Shown: piece after piece, positions 1 to 7,188 of the stretch
Numbering within the stretch: position 1 is the first letter of the stretch
How the letters are laid out: the number at the start of each line of letters is the position of its first letter
Assembly: GCA_036510575.1 (NCBI GenBank)
Contig: DATCDR010000177.1
Span: 1-13,097 of the forward strand
Length of the DNA: 13,097 bases
Source: DATCDR01 sp036510575
GTDB taxonomy: Bacteria > Actinomycetota > Acidimicrobiia > Acidimicrobiales > Bog-793
Direction of reading: 5' to 3'
Position numbers and translations under genes: made by a program
Notes under the pieces: model-generated
The model's input: only the letters and a program-made list of their open reading frames with translations
What the model was told of the DNA's origin: nothing
Database searches by the model: none

Positions 1-1032
1 GTTCTGGTTCTCGGCGGCGCGGGGACCGTGTTCGGAAGCGGATCCGCCGATGCAGCGCCGGACTCGACATCGTCCACCGGCTACGCCGCGCTCGTCTCGC
101 TGTTGCAGGAGAACGGCCACAAGGTGGTCGGTGACGCCACCTCACTTGCCGATATCGACCAGTCGAGAGTGGGGACAATTCTTTTCAGCAACAGCGTGTT
201 GTCAGGCGCTGAGAACCGTATTGTCGCTCGATTGGTCCGTTCGGGGTGGCTGCTCGTCGTCGTCGGCGGGGACTCGCTCGAGACGCTCCGTCCGCTTGTG
301 GGCTCGACGATCTCGTGGACGTCGAGTGGGCCGGCGTCCTATTTCGTTTCGAACCACTCCCTTGCCGGTGTGGGTTCGGTCGTCACTAATGGTGCGGGCA
401 CGTTCACCGATATCGGCAGAGCAACACCGCTGCTTGGAGGCCTCGGCCAGACGCTCGCCGGGACCGCGGCCGTTGGCGCTGGTCGGGTCGACTTCATCGC
501 CGATTCGTCGGTGTTCGCGAACAGCTACCTCGCCGACGCCGGCAACGCTTCGTTCGCGCTTGACGTCTTCGGGCGCTCTCGTGTGCCGGTGACGATCTCT
601 GTGGCGAATCAAAGCAGTGGATCCGGCCTCGGCGTACTGCCTGGTTCATGGAGGTTCGCACTCTTGATCCTCCTGTTCGCGTGGGTTGCATGGATCTTCT
701 CGCTCGGCAAGCGCCTCGGTCCTCCTGACCGCGTCGATGACCGGTTCGCCGCTCCGGCACGACGGGCGTATGTGGACTCCTTAGCAACGCTGCTCTCCCG
801 GGCGAAGGATCCGACACCCGTGGGGCTCGAGCTAGCCCGGCTCCTCCGCCATCGTCTCGGACGTCGAGTTGGGGTTGGGCTAACTAGCGGCGAGGATCTC
901 GTTCGCGCAGCGAGACAAGCGGGTCTTACCGAGCAGGAGGCAACGAGAATGGTGAGTGCGATATCAAACGAGCAAGACCTGATAGCGGTCACGCAAGTGT
1001 CGTTGCGGGTGCGGGCCCGGTCAATGTCATGA
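1..1032 (+). CDS. DUF4350 domain-containing membrane protein (5' partial)
   Basis: The frame is open from base 1, where it reads VLVLGGAGTV, the end of a hydrophobic N-terminal segment. The gene therefore begins upstream, and the GTG at 28 is probably internal. An extracytoplasmic domain follows; its early stretch STGYAALVSLLQENGHKV is typical of DUF4350, a domain related to the glutamine-amidotransferase-like fold. Near visible residues 216-235 comes a second membrane segment (FALLILLFAWVAWIF), then a basic, roughly 100-residue cytoplasmic tail. DUF4350 proteins of actinobacteria are usually encoded just before a MoxR ATPase and a DUF58 protein, as here. The stop overlaps the moxR start in ATGA, indicating translational coupling. 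No biochemical activity is established for the family. The identification rests on sequence pattern plus context. Confidence 0.85.
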   Translation, partial: VLVLGGAGTVFGSGSADAAPDSTSSTGYAALVSLLQENGHKVVGDATSLADIDQSRVGTILFSNSVLSGAENRIVARLVRSGWLLVVVGGDSLETLRPLVGSTISWTSSGPASYFVSNHSLAGVGSVVTNGAGTFTDIGRATPLLGGLGQTLAGTAAVGAGRVDFIADSSVFANSYLADAGNASFALDVFGRSRVPVTISVANQSSGSGLGVLPGSWRFALLILLFAWVAWIFSLGKRLGPPDRVDDRFAAPARRAYVDSLATLLSRAKDPTPVGLELARLLRHRLGRRVGVGLTSGEDLVRAARQAGLTEQEATRMVSAISNEQDLIAVTQVSLRVRARSMS

Positions 1033-1988
1033 CCGATGCAGCTCCGCCGATCCGATCACTCAGCCCGCTCCGTGACGCTCTGCAGGCGATCGTCGGCCGC
1101 TTCGTCATCGGTCAAGAGACGACACTCGACTACATGATCGCGGCCATCAGCGTCGGGGGACACGTGCTCCTAGAGGGGGCGCCAGGTGTCGCCAAGACCT
1201 TGCTCGCCGGCACTCTCGCTAAAGGAGTTGCGGTCCAGTTTCGGAGGGTGTCGTTCACCCCGGACATGTTGCCGACGGACCTCACCGGGACGATGGTCCT
1301 TCGCCAGGGAGACTTGGTCTTTCGGCAGGGCCCTGTGTTCACGAACGTGCTGCTCGCCGACGAGATCAACCGGACGCCGCCGAAGACCCAAGCTGCACTG
1401 CTCGAGGCGATGCAAGAGGGCCAGGTGAGCATCGACGGTGAGCCTCGACGGCTCCCGAGACCATTCCTGGTGCTCGCGACGCAGAACCCGATCGAATACG
1501 AAGGCACCTACCCACTTCCAGAAGCCCAGCTCGATCGTTTCTTTGTTCGAGTGCGTGTCGACTACCCAAGCGAGGCAGACGAGCGTCAAATCCTTCGGCT
1601 ACCTCGGGCGGGGTTGTCAGCGCCAACGCCGAGCCCGGTGGACTCGGCTGTGATCTCGGTGGATTTTGACTCCATTAGGTCCGAGGTCGATGCGACGACG
1701 GTAAGTGAGGAGGTCCTCGCTTACATCGTCGGCATCGCCCGAGCAACAAGGGCGCTTCCCGGCGTCTCGCTCGGGGCGAGCCCGCGAGCCACCACCCACT
1801 TGCTCGCTGGTGCAAAAGCGACGGCTCGCCTCCAAGGCCGCGACTTCGTCACCCCCGATGATGTCGTTTCAATGGCCGAGCCGGTGCTCGCACATCGGAT
1901 CGTGATGACCGCGGGAGCCGAATTGGAGGGGTTCAGTCAGGCTGCCGCCATCGCCTCGGCGGTGGCGGGCGTAACAGTTCCCCGCTGA
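1029..1988 (+). CDS. MoxR-family AAA+ ATPase
   Basis: This 319-residue protein has the full length and order of motifs of a MoxR ATPase. Walker A GAPGVAKT is at residues 50-57 and Walker B LLADE at 108-112. Sensor 1 starts at ATQNP (150-154) and is followed by the family-typical EGTYPLPEAQLDRF stretch; the sensor 2 arginine lies in GASPRATTHL. MoxR proteins form ATP-driven oligomeric rings thought to act as chaperones for partner proteins containing von Willebrand A domains, insert metals, or assist maturation of membrane complexes. The likely partner is the DUF58 protein encoded 4 bp downstream. The start ATG lies in the stop of the DUF4350 gene, so the three genes are probably one operon. 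Function is known at family level only; the substrate cannot be inferred. Confidence 0.95.
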   Translation: MTDAAPPIRSLSPLRDALQAIVGRFVIGQETTLDYMIAAISVGGHVLLEGAPGVAKTLLAGTLAKGVAVQFRRVSFTPDMLPTDLTGTMVLRQGDLVFRQGPVFTNVLLADEINRTPPKTQAALLEAMQEGQVSIDGEPRRLPRPFLVLATQNPIEYEGTYPLPEAQLDRFFVRVRVDYPSEADERQILRLPRAGLSAPTPSPVDSAVISVDFDSIRSEVDATTVSEEVLAYIVGIARATRALPGVSLGASPRATTHLLAGAKATARLQGRDFVTPDDVVSMAEPVLAHRIVMTAGAELEGFSQAAAIASAVAGVTVPR

Positions 1989-1992
1989 TGCA

Positions 1993-3246
1993 ATGACCCC
2001 TGGCCCGCGTCTGATCGGAGCACTCTTGGTCGTGGCCGTCCTCGCAGCGGTGATCTCGCCGATCCTCGCGCTCGCCGGGCTGCTGGCGCTCGCACTCTTT
2101 TCGATCGCCGACGCGCTGCGGCTGCGAGGAGATCTCGACGTGGACGTCGCGATGCCGTCTCGGCTTGTTCGTGGGGCAAGCTACGACTTCGTCGTCGAGC
2201 CGAAAGGCATCGACGCCCTAAGTAGGCGCTGTCGCGTCCGTCAGGCGATGCCGCCTGGGGTCTTGATCACTCCGTCCGAAGCAGGAGGGTCGCTGCACGC
2301 GAGCGTGACCGCGAGCCGCCGGGGGCGCGTGCAATTCCCACCGGCTGCGGTCCGGCTCGATGGCCCCCTGCATCTCATGCGCCGGACTTGGTCGTATCCC
2401 AACGATCAGATCGTGGCAGTGATACCTGACGTTCCGGCCGCGACACGGCTCGCCCGTGCTTCGCGCCAACGAGAGTCCGTCGGCCAGGTCGGTTTCACAC
2501 GCGGGGCGATCGGGCTCGGAACCGACTTCGAATCCGTTCGCGAGTACGTCGAGGACGATGACTTTCGACGGATCAATTGGTCGGCGACACTTCGCGCCGG
2601 CCACCCGATGACGAATGAATACCGTCAGGACCAGGATCGTCAGATTCTCTGCGTCGTCGATTGCGGCCGGCTGATGGGCGCACCGGTGGCGGGTCGATCG
2701 AGGTTGGACGCCGCCGTCGACGCGGCGCTCGCCGTCGCTGCGGTTGCTGACGCGGTGGGAGATCGCTGCGGTCTCGTCGCCTTCGACGACCAGATCCGCC
2801 AGAACCTCTTCCCACGACGCGCCGGTGCTCGGGCCTTTCTGGCGGCGGTCTCCGACCTAGACGTGAACTATGTCCAGAGTCAATATGACCTCGTGTTCAC
2901 CGAGTTGGCGCACCGCAAGAGATCGCTACTGGTGCTCTTCACCGACCTCTTCGACGAGGCAGCCGGATCTGCACTGCTCGAAGCTTTGCCGGTATTGACC
3001 CGTCGCCACGCCGTGCTCATAGCTAGTTGTTTCGACGATGACCTCGGCCAGCTCGCGGCGGCAGAAGCCACCACCGCCCAAGAAGCCTATGCGGCAGTTG
3101 TCGCGCTCGGCTTGATCGACGCGCAGACGATGTTGACCATGAGCCTTCGACGAGCCGGAGCGGAGACTTTGGCGCTGGGACCCGACGATCTCAGCGAGGG
3201 CTGTGTTCGGCGCTATCTGCAGATGAAGGCGAGGGCGCGCCTCTGA
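1993..3246 (+). CDS. DUF58 domain-containing protein, vWA-like
   Basis: The 417-residue product begins with a hydrophobic hairpin (about residues 6-40) that should anchor it in the membrane. A beta-rich region follows, then the DUF58 signature around residues 176-215 (YVEDDDFRRINWSATLR, then the NEYRQDQDRQ stretch). After it comes a von Willebrand A-like fold beginning ILCVVDCGRLM. The usual DxSxS metal site is replaced by DCGR, which is common in this subfamily and is not damage. DUF58 proteins pair with MoxR ATPases; the gene lies 4 bp after moxR. An ATG at 1988 overlapping the moxR stop runs straight into a stop, so 1993 is the start. The last 56 bp overlap the 3' end of the SpoIIM gene on the other strand. 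Specific role unknown. Confidence 0.93.
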   Translation: MTPGPRLIGALLVVAVLAAVISPILALAGLLALALFSIADALRLRGDLDVDVAMPSRLVRGASYDFVVEPKGIDALSRRCRVRQAMPPGVLITPSEAGGSLHASVTASRRGRVQFPPAAVRLDGPLHLMRRTWSYPNDQIVAVIPDVPAATRLARASRQRESVGQVGFTRGAIGLGTDFESVREYVEDDDFRRINWSATLRAGHPMTNEYRQDQDRQILCVVDCGRLMGAPVAGRSRLDAAVDAALAVAAVADAVGDRCGLVAFDDQIRQNLFPRRAGARAFLAAVSDLDVNYVQSQYDLVFTELAHRKRSLLVLFTDLFDEAAGSALLEALPVLTRRHAVLIASCFDDDLGQLAAAEATTAQEAYAAVVALGLIDAQTMLTMSLRRAGAETLALGPDDLSEGCVRRYLQMKARARL

Positions 3247-4186
3247 GCAACACGAGGCCCCAGAAGATGCAAAAGAGCCCGAATCCGATCAGGAGGTCGA
3301 GTCCGAGACCGAGCCCTGAAGGCGTCACGAAGCCTTCCACGGATCCCGCGACTACCAGGCACACGGCCACGCCAGCGACCAGCTCGAGCGCGGCTGTCGC
3401 CTCGGAGGAGACCGCCGCGGCGCGAGTCCTCGGCCCGGGATCGATCAGTGCCCTAGCAAGGCGAAACCCTGCGGTCCCAGAGACGGCGATGCAGGACATC
3501 TCGAGGAGGCCATGGGGAATGACGAGCTGGACGAAGACCGACTCCGTACCGGCTCCGATCGCCAAACCGGCGAAAACGCCGAGAAGAAGTCCGTTCGTGA
3601 TTAGCAAGTAGGCGGTGAGGAGCCCTCCGGTAAGCCCGCCGGCGAAGGCGAGGAGGGCGACGAGGATGTTGTGCGTAAAGATCGTGGACGCGAAAGCGCT
3701 CTGCTGGGCTGTTGGAATACCGAGGTTCGCTCCGTGGGCCCGATGTAGCGTGACCGCTTGAATCGCGCCCGGCGCGAAGAGCGAGGCTTGGCCGGGGTCG
3801 ACCCATGCCCAGAGCGCGCCGAGAAGCGCTGGAATGAGGACCAAGAGCACGGCGAGCATCAATGTACGTGGCCGGTCGCGGACGAGTTGCCAAAAGCGGT
3901 GGGTGAAGAACGAAACCACTCCCCGCTTGATTGCGGGCTCTGTTTCGCCGTAAACGATGGTATGTGCCTGCGTCACGATCTGAGTGAGCTCCTCGACGCG
4001 TGGATCGCGCGGCCACCTCTGGCGAAGTGCAACAAGGTCGGCGCTCGCCGAGCGGTAGAGCGTTGCGATTCGCAGAAGATTGGCGGACCCACCCCTGTTA
4101 CGTCGGCTCCGCGTAGCAGACACGAGCGAGTCGAGCTCGGCCCACTCTGGCTGCCGTTCACGGAGGAGCACGCCTAGTGTCGTCAT
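3191..4186 (-). CDS. SpoIIM / DUF95-family integral membrane protein
   Basis: A 331-residue protein. The first roughly 110 residues are soluble and helical, and the rest carries several membrane segments: about 118-142 (LMLAVLLVLIPALLGALWAW), two around 170-220, one after IPHGLLEMSCIAVSG, and one or two near the C-terminus. The IPHGxLE...AGF motif is diagnostic of the stage II sporulation protein M family. In Bacillus SpoIIM belongs to the engulfment machinery. Non-sporulating actinobacteria carry homologues next to MoxR/DUF58/RDD genes, where the role is unclear. Its 3' end overlaps the DUF58 gene by 56 bp. Its ATG lies inside the first codons of the divergent RDD gene, so any promoter must lie within RDD coding sequence. 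No strong ribosome-binding site is seen before this ATG. Confidence 0.9.
   Translation of the reverse strand: MTTLGVLLRERQPEWAELDSLVSATRSRRNRGGSANLLRIATLYRSASADLVALRQRWPRDPRVEELTQIVTQAHTIVYGETEPAIKRGVVSFFTHRFWQLVRDRPRTLMLAVLLVLIPALLGALWAWVDPGQASLFAPGAIQAVTLHRAHGANLGIPTAQQSAFASTIFTHNILVALLAFAGGLTGGLLTAYLLITNGLLLGVFAGLAIGAGTESVFVQLVIPHGLLEMSCIAVSGTAGFRLARALIDPGPRTRAAAVSSEATAALELVAGVAVCLVVAGSVEGFVTPSGLGLGLDLLIGFGLFCIFWGLVLLRGAPSPSSADSAEHSPR
4162..4168 (+). promoter_or_regulatory. Ribosome-binding site that sets the GTG start of the RDD gene
   Basis: GGAGGAG at 4162-4168 lies 8 nt before the GTG at 4177. This favours that start over the in-frame ATG at 4189. The choice makes the RDD and SpoIIM genes overlap head to head by 10 bp. 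Confidence 0.6.
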
Positions 4187-4932
4187 TGATGGAGCCGGTC
4201 GACCGCGTCGGGGTTGTCTCCCCCGAAGGCGTGATATTCGAGGCGGTTCTTGCAGGCCTTGGTTCGAGATTTGTTGCCGCGATTCTCGACGCGTTGCTGC
4301 AGGGGATCTTGATCGTTGCGCTGATATTCCTTGCGACCCTTACCGGCGGCGGCGACCATGCAGTTGCTGCCGCGGTGGCCATCGTGGGGGCATTTCTTGT
4401 GCTGATCGGCTACCACATCGCGTTCGAGACGCTTCGTCACGGCCAGACTCCTGGGAAACGTCGCGCCGGGCTTCGAGTCTCGAGCGTTCGCGGCGGACCC
4501 GTGCGATTCTGGCCAAGCACGGTCCGAAATGTGCTTCGGCTCATCGACATTCTCCCCTGGATGTACCTCGCAGGAGCGATCTGCATCCTTGCGACCAAGA
4601 AGAACCAGCGACTTGGCGACTTCGCTGCCAGCACAATTGTAGTGAGGGAGCCCGTTCCTACCCGCCGTGGCAAGAAAAAGGAGCGGTCGACCGTCGTGCC
4701 GGCGCTTCCTAGCGATCATGTGCTCTGGGACGTTTCGATGATCAACGCCGAAGATCTATCCATTATCAGAAGCTTTCTCAGCAGGCGCAATGATTTTGTC
4801 CCCGACGCGCGAGCGCGACTCGCAACTGAGCTCGCCACCCAATATCGGCTGAAGGTCTCCGGTGGGTCACCGGACCTCTCCGCTGAGCAGTTTCTCGAGC
4901 AACTGATGACAGTCAAGATCAGCCGCCTATGA
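4177..4932 (+). CDS. RDD-family membrane protein
   Basis: A 251-residue protein. The RDD domain spans about residues 10-160 with three hydrophobic segments (about 35-58, 65-88, 125-145). It includes the signature arginine and aspartate in SRFVAAILDA, the conserved GQTPGKRRAGLRV loop after the second segment, and RLIDILP and QRLGDFAA near the end. After residue 165 comes a basic linker (RRGKKKER) and a cytoplasmic C-terminal domain of about 80 residues, seen in many actinobacterial RDD proteins of this neighbourhood. RDD proteins have been linked to transport and ion exchange, but the substrate cannot be read from sequence. A start at 4177 is preferred because of a good ribosome-binding site. 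Context suggests it works with the adjacent MoxR/DUF58/SpoIIM set. Confidence 0.92.
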   Translation: MSSLMEPVDRVGVVSPEGVIFEAVLAGLGSRFVAAILDALLQGILIVALIFLATLTGGGDHAVAAAVAIVGAFLVLIGYHIAFETLRHGQTPGKRRAGLRVSSVRGGPVRFWPSTVRNVLRLIDILPWMYLAGAICILATKKNQRLGDFAASTIVVREPVPTRRGKKKERSTVVPALPSDHVLWDVSMINAEDLSIIRSFLSRRNDFVPDARARLATELATQYRLKVSGGSPDLSAEQFLEQLMTVKISRL

Positions 4933-5108
4933 GCTGCTGCATTGCTGGCATCCCGGGGACTCCTGACCACGCGGCCTTCATGACCTATCCGCGCCTCGAG
5001 CGGTTGCACGGCAGGAAAGTGAGGTTCGCGAGCACCGATAAGGCGCTAGTGATTAAGCCTCATAGTGGAAGCGAGCCTGCAGGACGACGAGATCGTCTCC
5101 ATCGATGA
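4929..5108 (+). CDS. Possible small ORF coupled to the RDD gene (59 aa, doubtful)
   Basis: An ATG at 4929 overlaps the RDD stop in ATGA and opens 59 codons (starting MSCCIAGIPGTPDH) to a TGA at 5106. The overlap arrangement is typical of coupled genes. However, the product matches no family I recognise, and its last 18 codons run antisense through the yoeB 3' end. It could be a real small gene, the truncated front of a longer chromosomal gene cut when the accessory region arrived, or chance. Confidence 0.22.
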   Translation: MSCCIAGIPGTPDHAAFMTYPRLERLHGRKVRFASTDKALVIKPHSGSEPAGRRDRLHR

Positions 5109-5313
5109 GGTAGACAAGTCGATGCTCCTCATCGATACGACGTGACCAGCATCCCTGAAGTACATGCCGTAACTGCTCTGGCTTGCCAATGCCGCTCGTT
5201 GGTTCCCGCAGCGATGCCTCGATCAGTCGATTCATCCGTCGAACTGTCGAGCGATCCGTGTTTTGCCAATAGAGGTAGTCGTCCCAGCCGTGTGGAGTGA
5301 AGACCAGCCTCAC
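5053..5313 (-). CDS. yoeB: YoeB-family mRNA-interferase toxin
   Basis: An 86-residue protein aligning end to end with the Txe/YoeB family. The hallmarks are the early WDDYLYWQ stretch, GIGKPEQL, WSRRIDEEHRLVY and a C-terminal FHY. The residues corresponding to the E. coli catalytic set fall at exactly the same numbers (E46, R65, H83, Y84), so the toxin should be active. Two extra residues (E-A) follow Y84. YoeB binds the ribosomal A site and cleaves translated mRNA; YefM neutralises it. The GTG start overlaps the antitoxin stop in GTGA, so translation is coupled and the weak start may keep toxin below antitoxin. No frameshift or truncation is visible, in contrast with the decayed genes to the right. 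Confidence 0.95.
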   Translation of the reverse strand: MRLVFTPHGWDDYLYWQNTDRSTVRRMNRLIEASLREPTSGIGKPEQLRHVLQGCWSRRIDEEHRLVYLIDGDDLVVLQARFHYEA

Positions 5314-5555
5314 TCGGAGAGGTCGTGCGCCTCAAGCCGCCCTTGTCGCGCTTGATTCAGGCTCTCGAGGAGACGCTGAGCATTGGCCGGCGCACGAAGC
5401 AGGTAGGCAGTCTCGGTGAGCGCGTCGTAATCAATCCGCGCCATCAAAACTGCATCGCCCCGCTTCGAGGTGATCTCAATAGGCTGACGGTCGTCGTTCA
5501 CTTGCTCAATGAGGGGGAAGAGGTGCTTTCGCGCCTCGCTTGCTGTGAGAGCCAT
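5310..5555 (-). CDS. yefM: YefM/Phd-family antitoxin
   Basis: An 81-residue antitoxin with the Phd/YefM pattern. It begins ALTASEARKHLFPLIEQVN, then PIEITSKRGDAVLMARIDYDAL, and ends in an acidic, helical toxin-binding tail. The N-terminal half dimerises and binds operator DNA; the tail wraps YoeB. The frame is open up to 5588, but the ATG at 5553-5555 is preferred because AGGAGG (5560-5565) lies 4 nt before it and family homology begins there. It is the first gene of the operon and overlaps yoeB by 4 bp. The operon is expected to autoregulate through the palindrome just upstream. Confidence 0.93.
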   Translation of the reverse strand: MALTASEARKHLFPLIEQVNDDRQPIEITSKRGDAVLMARIDYDALTETAYLLRAPANAQRLLESLNQARQGRLEAHDLSE

Positions 5556-5567
5556 TTCGCCTCCTAG

Positions 5568-5587
5568 TGGTACTAGATATTGTACCA
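5568..5587 (-). promoter_or_regulatory. yefM-yoeB operator palindrome with embedded -10
   Basis: TGGTAC (5568-5573) and GTACCA (5582-5587) are perfect 6-bp inverted arms around 8 bp, so two GTAC cores lie 12 bp apart. YefM operators typically contain such paired TGTAC-type half-sites. On the minus strand TACAAT (5584-5579) could serve as a -10 element inside the palindrome, giving a leader of about 17 nt. No clear -35 box is seen. Confidence 0.6.
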
Positions 5588-5646
5588 ATGTGCCGAAGCC
5601 TCGCGAGGGACGGACGTATCCTCCTGGGAGTCACGCCGACGCATTC

Positions 5647-5675
5647 GTGCGCGATCCGTGCGCGATCGTGCGCGA
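5647..5675 (+). repeat. Three direct GTGCGCGA repeats, 10-11 bp apart
   Basis: GTGCGCGA occurs at 5647-5654, 5658-5665 and 5668-5675, so the copies sit on one face of the helix. The same word recurs near the tRNA-half repeats (inverted at 6129-6147, direct at 10075-10093). This suggests recombinase arm-type binding sites; that role is inference. Confidence 0.6.
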
Positions 5676-5780
5676 AGCAGAGGGCAATCCTGGTCAACCT
5701 CGGGCAACAGTGGCAACGTAAAGTACCTGGGTGAGGCCACTATTTTCCGAGAGACGCAGGTGGCGGTACGACCGTGACTA

Positions 5781-5830
5781 GCGTTCGGGACGCTGAGGTC
5801 GCGGGTTCGAATCCCGCCTTCCCGACCAGT
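5781..5830 (+). repeat. Left copy of 50-bp att-like repeat: 3' half of tRNA-Pro(CGG)
   Basis: These 50 bases are identical to 9968-10017. They read as the 3' half of a tRNA: loop TTCGGGA (5784-5790) with anticodon CGG at 5786-5788 and G37, 3' anticodon stem 5791-5795, T arm GCGGG/TTCGAAT/CCCGC (5801-5817), acceptor strand CTTCCCG, discriminator A and an encoded CCA (5826-5828). Flanking bases complete a 5-bp anticodon stem (TAGCG with CGCTG). No 5' acceptor strand (expected CGGGAAG) or D arm is present upstream, so this is not a functional tRNA gene. Tyrosine recombinases commonly integrate at exactly this part of a tRNA gene. Confidence 0.85.
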
Positions 5831-5873
5831 TCAGCGGCACTTTTGATGTCCACAGGAGTCAGCGGACCACGCA

Positions 5874-5882
5874 CAGACCACA
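5874..5882 (+). repeat. CAGACCACA word near the left element end
   Basis: This word recurs twice in tandem at 9842-9863 near the right end of the island. Its symmetric location just inside both ends suggests an integrase or excisionase arm site, by inference only. Confidence 0.35.
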
Positions 5883-6128
5883 AACGTGGTGGTCGCTGAT
5901 CGGCAAAGTCGGGGTGCAACGGTCAACGATGTGACGTGGGCGTATTCCGATGGCTTGGACCGAGCAGTCTCCGGTACGGCGAGACTAAGGCGGCATCCGC
6001 CGTGAAAGGGCGATGCGGAAGGTGCTCGTGACGTCGCCGCTAGCTCGACGAAACAGCCAGCTAGCGTTGCATATTTGGCTGACCACTACTCAGCAATGAC
6101 CCTGATTTCGCCTCCGATCGCGCGCGAA

Positions 6129-6147
6129 TCGCGCACGAACCGCGCAC
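6129..6147 (-). repeat. Inverted pair of GTGCGCG-type repeats
   Basis: On the minus strand GTGCGCGG (6147-6140) and GTGCGCGA (6136-6129) are spaced 11 bp, followed by a related CGCGCGA. This is the inverted counterpart of the array at 5647-5675, and the following bases (GAGG, then GG-T) also resemble each other. Confidence 0.5.
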
Positions 6148-6255
6148 GGCGGCCTGGGGGATGCTCGTGAGGCATTCCGTGAGGCGGTGGGCGGTCAGAT
6201 GTCGTCGCAGCCACTGTCGCGCGAGGTCCGGCCTGGCCCGTGAGTGCTGTCTGGT

Positions 6256-6289
6256 GAGTGGCCGGGGGGAATCGCACCCCCCGGCTCTC
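6256..6289 (-). ncRNA. Group II intron domain VI
   Basis: On the minus strand a 9-bp helix GCCGGGGGG/CCCCCCGGC closes a 7-nt loop. Flanking GAG/CTC pairs leave an unpaired A at 6259 as the probable branch point. The intron's 3' end would follow within a few bases (CACTCAC, ending about 6254). The position directly after domain V is as expected. Confidence 0.75.
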
Positions 6290-6292
6290 GCA

Positions 6293-6326
6293 GAACCCGG
6301 CGTGAAAGTCTCCCTTCACCGGGCTC
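6293..6326 (-). ncRNA. Group II intron domain V (catalytic core)
   Basis: The minus strand gives a canonical 34-nt domain V. A 9-bp lower helix GAGCCCGGT/GCCGGGTTC contains the catalytic AGC triad. It is followed by the two-base AC bulge on the 3' side and a 5-bp upper helix GAAGG/CTTTC capped by a GAGA tetraloop. Every pair is Watson-Crick or G-U. The stop codon of the upstream reverse transcriptase (6318-6316) lies inside it. Confidence 0.88.
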
Positions 6327-7173
6327 CCACAGGCCGACCGACGGTGCGCACGTCAAAATGCCAATGAGCGAAGAGCCGTGGCTGGTGCTGTCGAACAGAT
6401 GCCAACCATGCCCACGCCCGTTGGGTTTTGCCCCGCAGTCGTTTGAACTTCTGCATTGCCCATCGGACCAGATGCTGGTCGATGCGCACTGCAATGGGCT
6501 GCAACTTGGAGCGATAGAAGACCCCGTAATAGTTGATCCAACCTCGCACCTGGGGATTGATCTCCCAAGCGAGAGTGGACAGGTCCGTGCCGCTGCGGCG
6601 ATTGAGGCGCCAGTCCCTGATCTTCTTGTTGACCGCCTTGGTCGCATTGGCACTGATGGCAGGATTGAAGCCCACGAAGAGCCCCTTCTTGCCGAGCACC
6701 GTGCGTCCCCGGAAGGTGTAGCCGAGGAAGTCGAAGCTGGTGTGCTCGAAGTCCCCTCGGCGCCTCGTGTCCTTGCAGAACACGAGCTTCGTCTTTGTGG
6801 GGTGCAGCTCGAGTCCAAGGGACCCGAGCCGTTCAGCGATGGCAGCCCGAAGATCACGGGCCTTTTCCTCGGTGTCGCAGTGGATGACAATGTCGTCTGC
6901 ATAACGCTCGAACGGCGAACCGGGGTGTTCCCGGTCCATCCACCGATCGAAGGCGTAGTGCATGAACAGATTGGCGAGCAGCGGCGAGATCGGCGATCCC
7001 TGTGGGGTCCCCTTCTCCCTGGCTGCAAGAGTCCCGCCCGGCATCTGCATCGGGGCTTTCAGCCACCGTTCGATGTAGAGCAGGACCCAACGCTCGTCGG
7101 TGTGGTGAGCGACCGCTTTCAACAACAGATCATGGGGAACGCTGTCGAAAAAGGCCCGGACGTCTAAGTCCAA
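6316..7173 (-). pseudogene. Group II intron reverse transcriptase/maturase 1, N-terminally truncated
   Basis: Homology starts abruptly at LDLDVRAFFDSVPHD (RT block 3, with a catalytic Asp) and runs to the natural C-terminus GAR followed by TGA. Present are GTPQGSPISPLLANLF (block 4), RYADDIVIH (block 5, catalytic DD), LELHPTKTKLVF, FDFLGYTF (block 7) and a full maturase domain X (INPQVRGWINYYG, then a basic helix and LFAHWHF). No HNH endonuclease domain follows. Blocks 0-2 are missing. In frame upstream lies the C-terminal tail of the second reverse transcriptase, not this protein's own N-terminus. The intact maturase part and intact domains V/VI indicate this is the 3' part of a once functional intron. 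Activity is improbable without the N-terminal blocks. Confidence 0.85.
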
Positions 7174-7188
7174 CATTCCCGGTAGGGA

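Larger units (their letters stand above)
5831..6253. other. Non-coding stretch between the left att-like repeat and the intron 3' end
   Basis: No convincing gene is present. The stretch holds one CAGACCACA word (5874-5882), part of a short inverted repeat ACCAC/GTGGT (5877-5890), and an inverted pair of the GTGCGCG-type repeat (6129-6147). The first 60 bases after the tRNA half are where an element's recombination arm would lie. Confidence 0.5.

Noticed and set aside
3453..4016. Alternative-frame ORF within the SpoIIM gene
   Set aside because: It is an out-of-frame shadow; the SpoIIM frame carries the membrane segments and family motif.
5647..5675. GTGCG at the iterons as the 5' end (GUGYG) of a group II intron
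   Set aside because: The word is repeated in phase at several places and not followed by recognisable domain I structure, so it is not an intron boundary.
5745..5828. A complete tRNA-Pro gene at the left repeat
   Set aside because: The 3' half is perfect, but the 33 bases before the anticodon loop give neither the required CGGGAAG acceptor strand nor a D arm.
5640..6150. CRISPR-like array from the short GTGCGCG repeats
   Set aside because: Units are 8 bp with 2-3 bp spacers, far from CRISPR repeat and spacer lengths, and no cas genes are present.
6244..7167. Another long plus-strand ORF (307 codons)
   Set aside because: It is antisense to RT1 and to domains V/VI, whose identity is certain from protein motifs and RNA structure.
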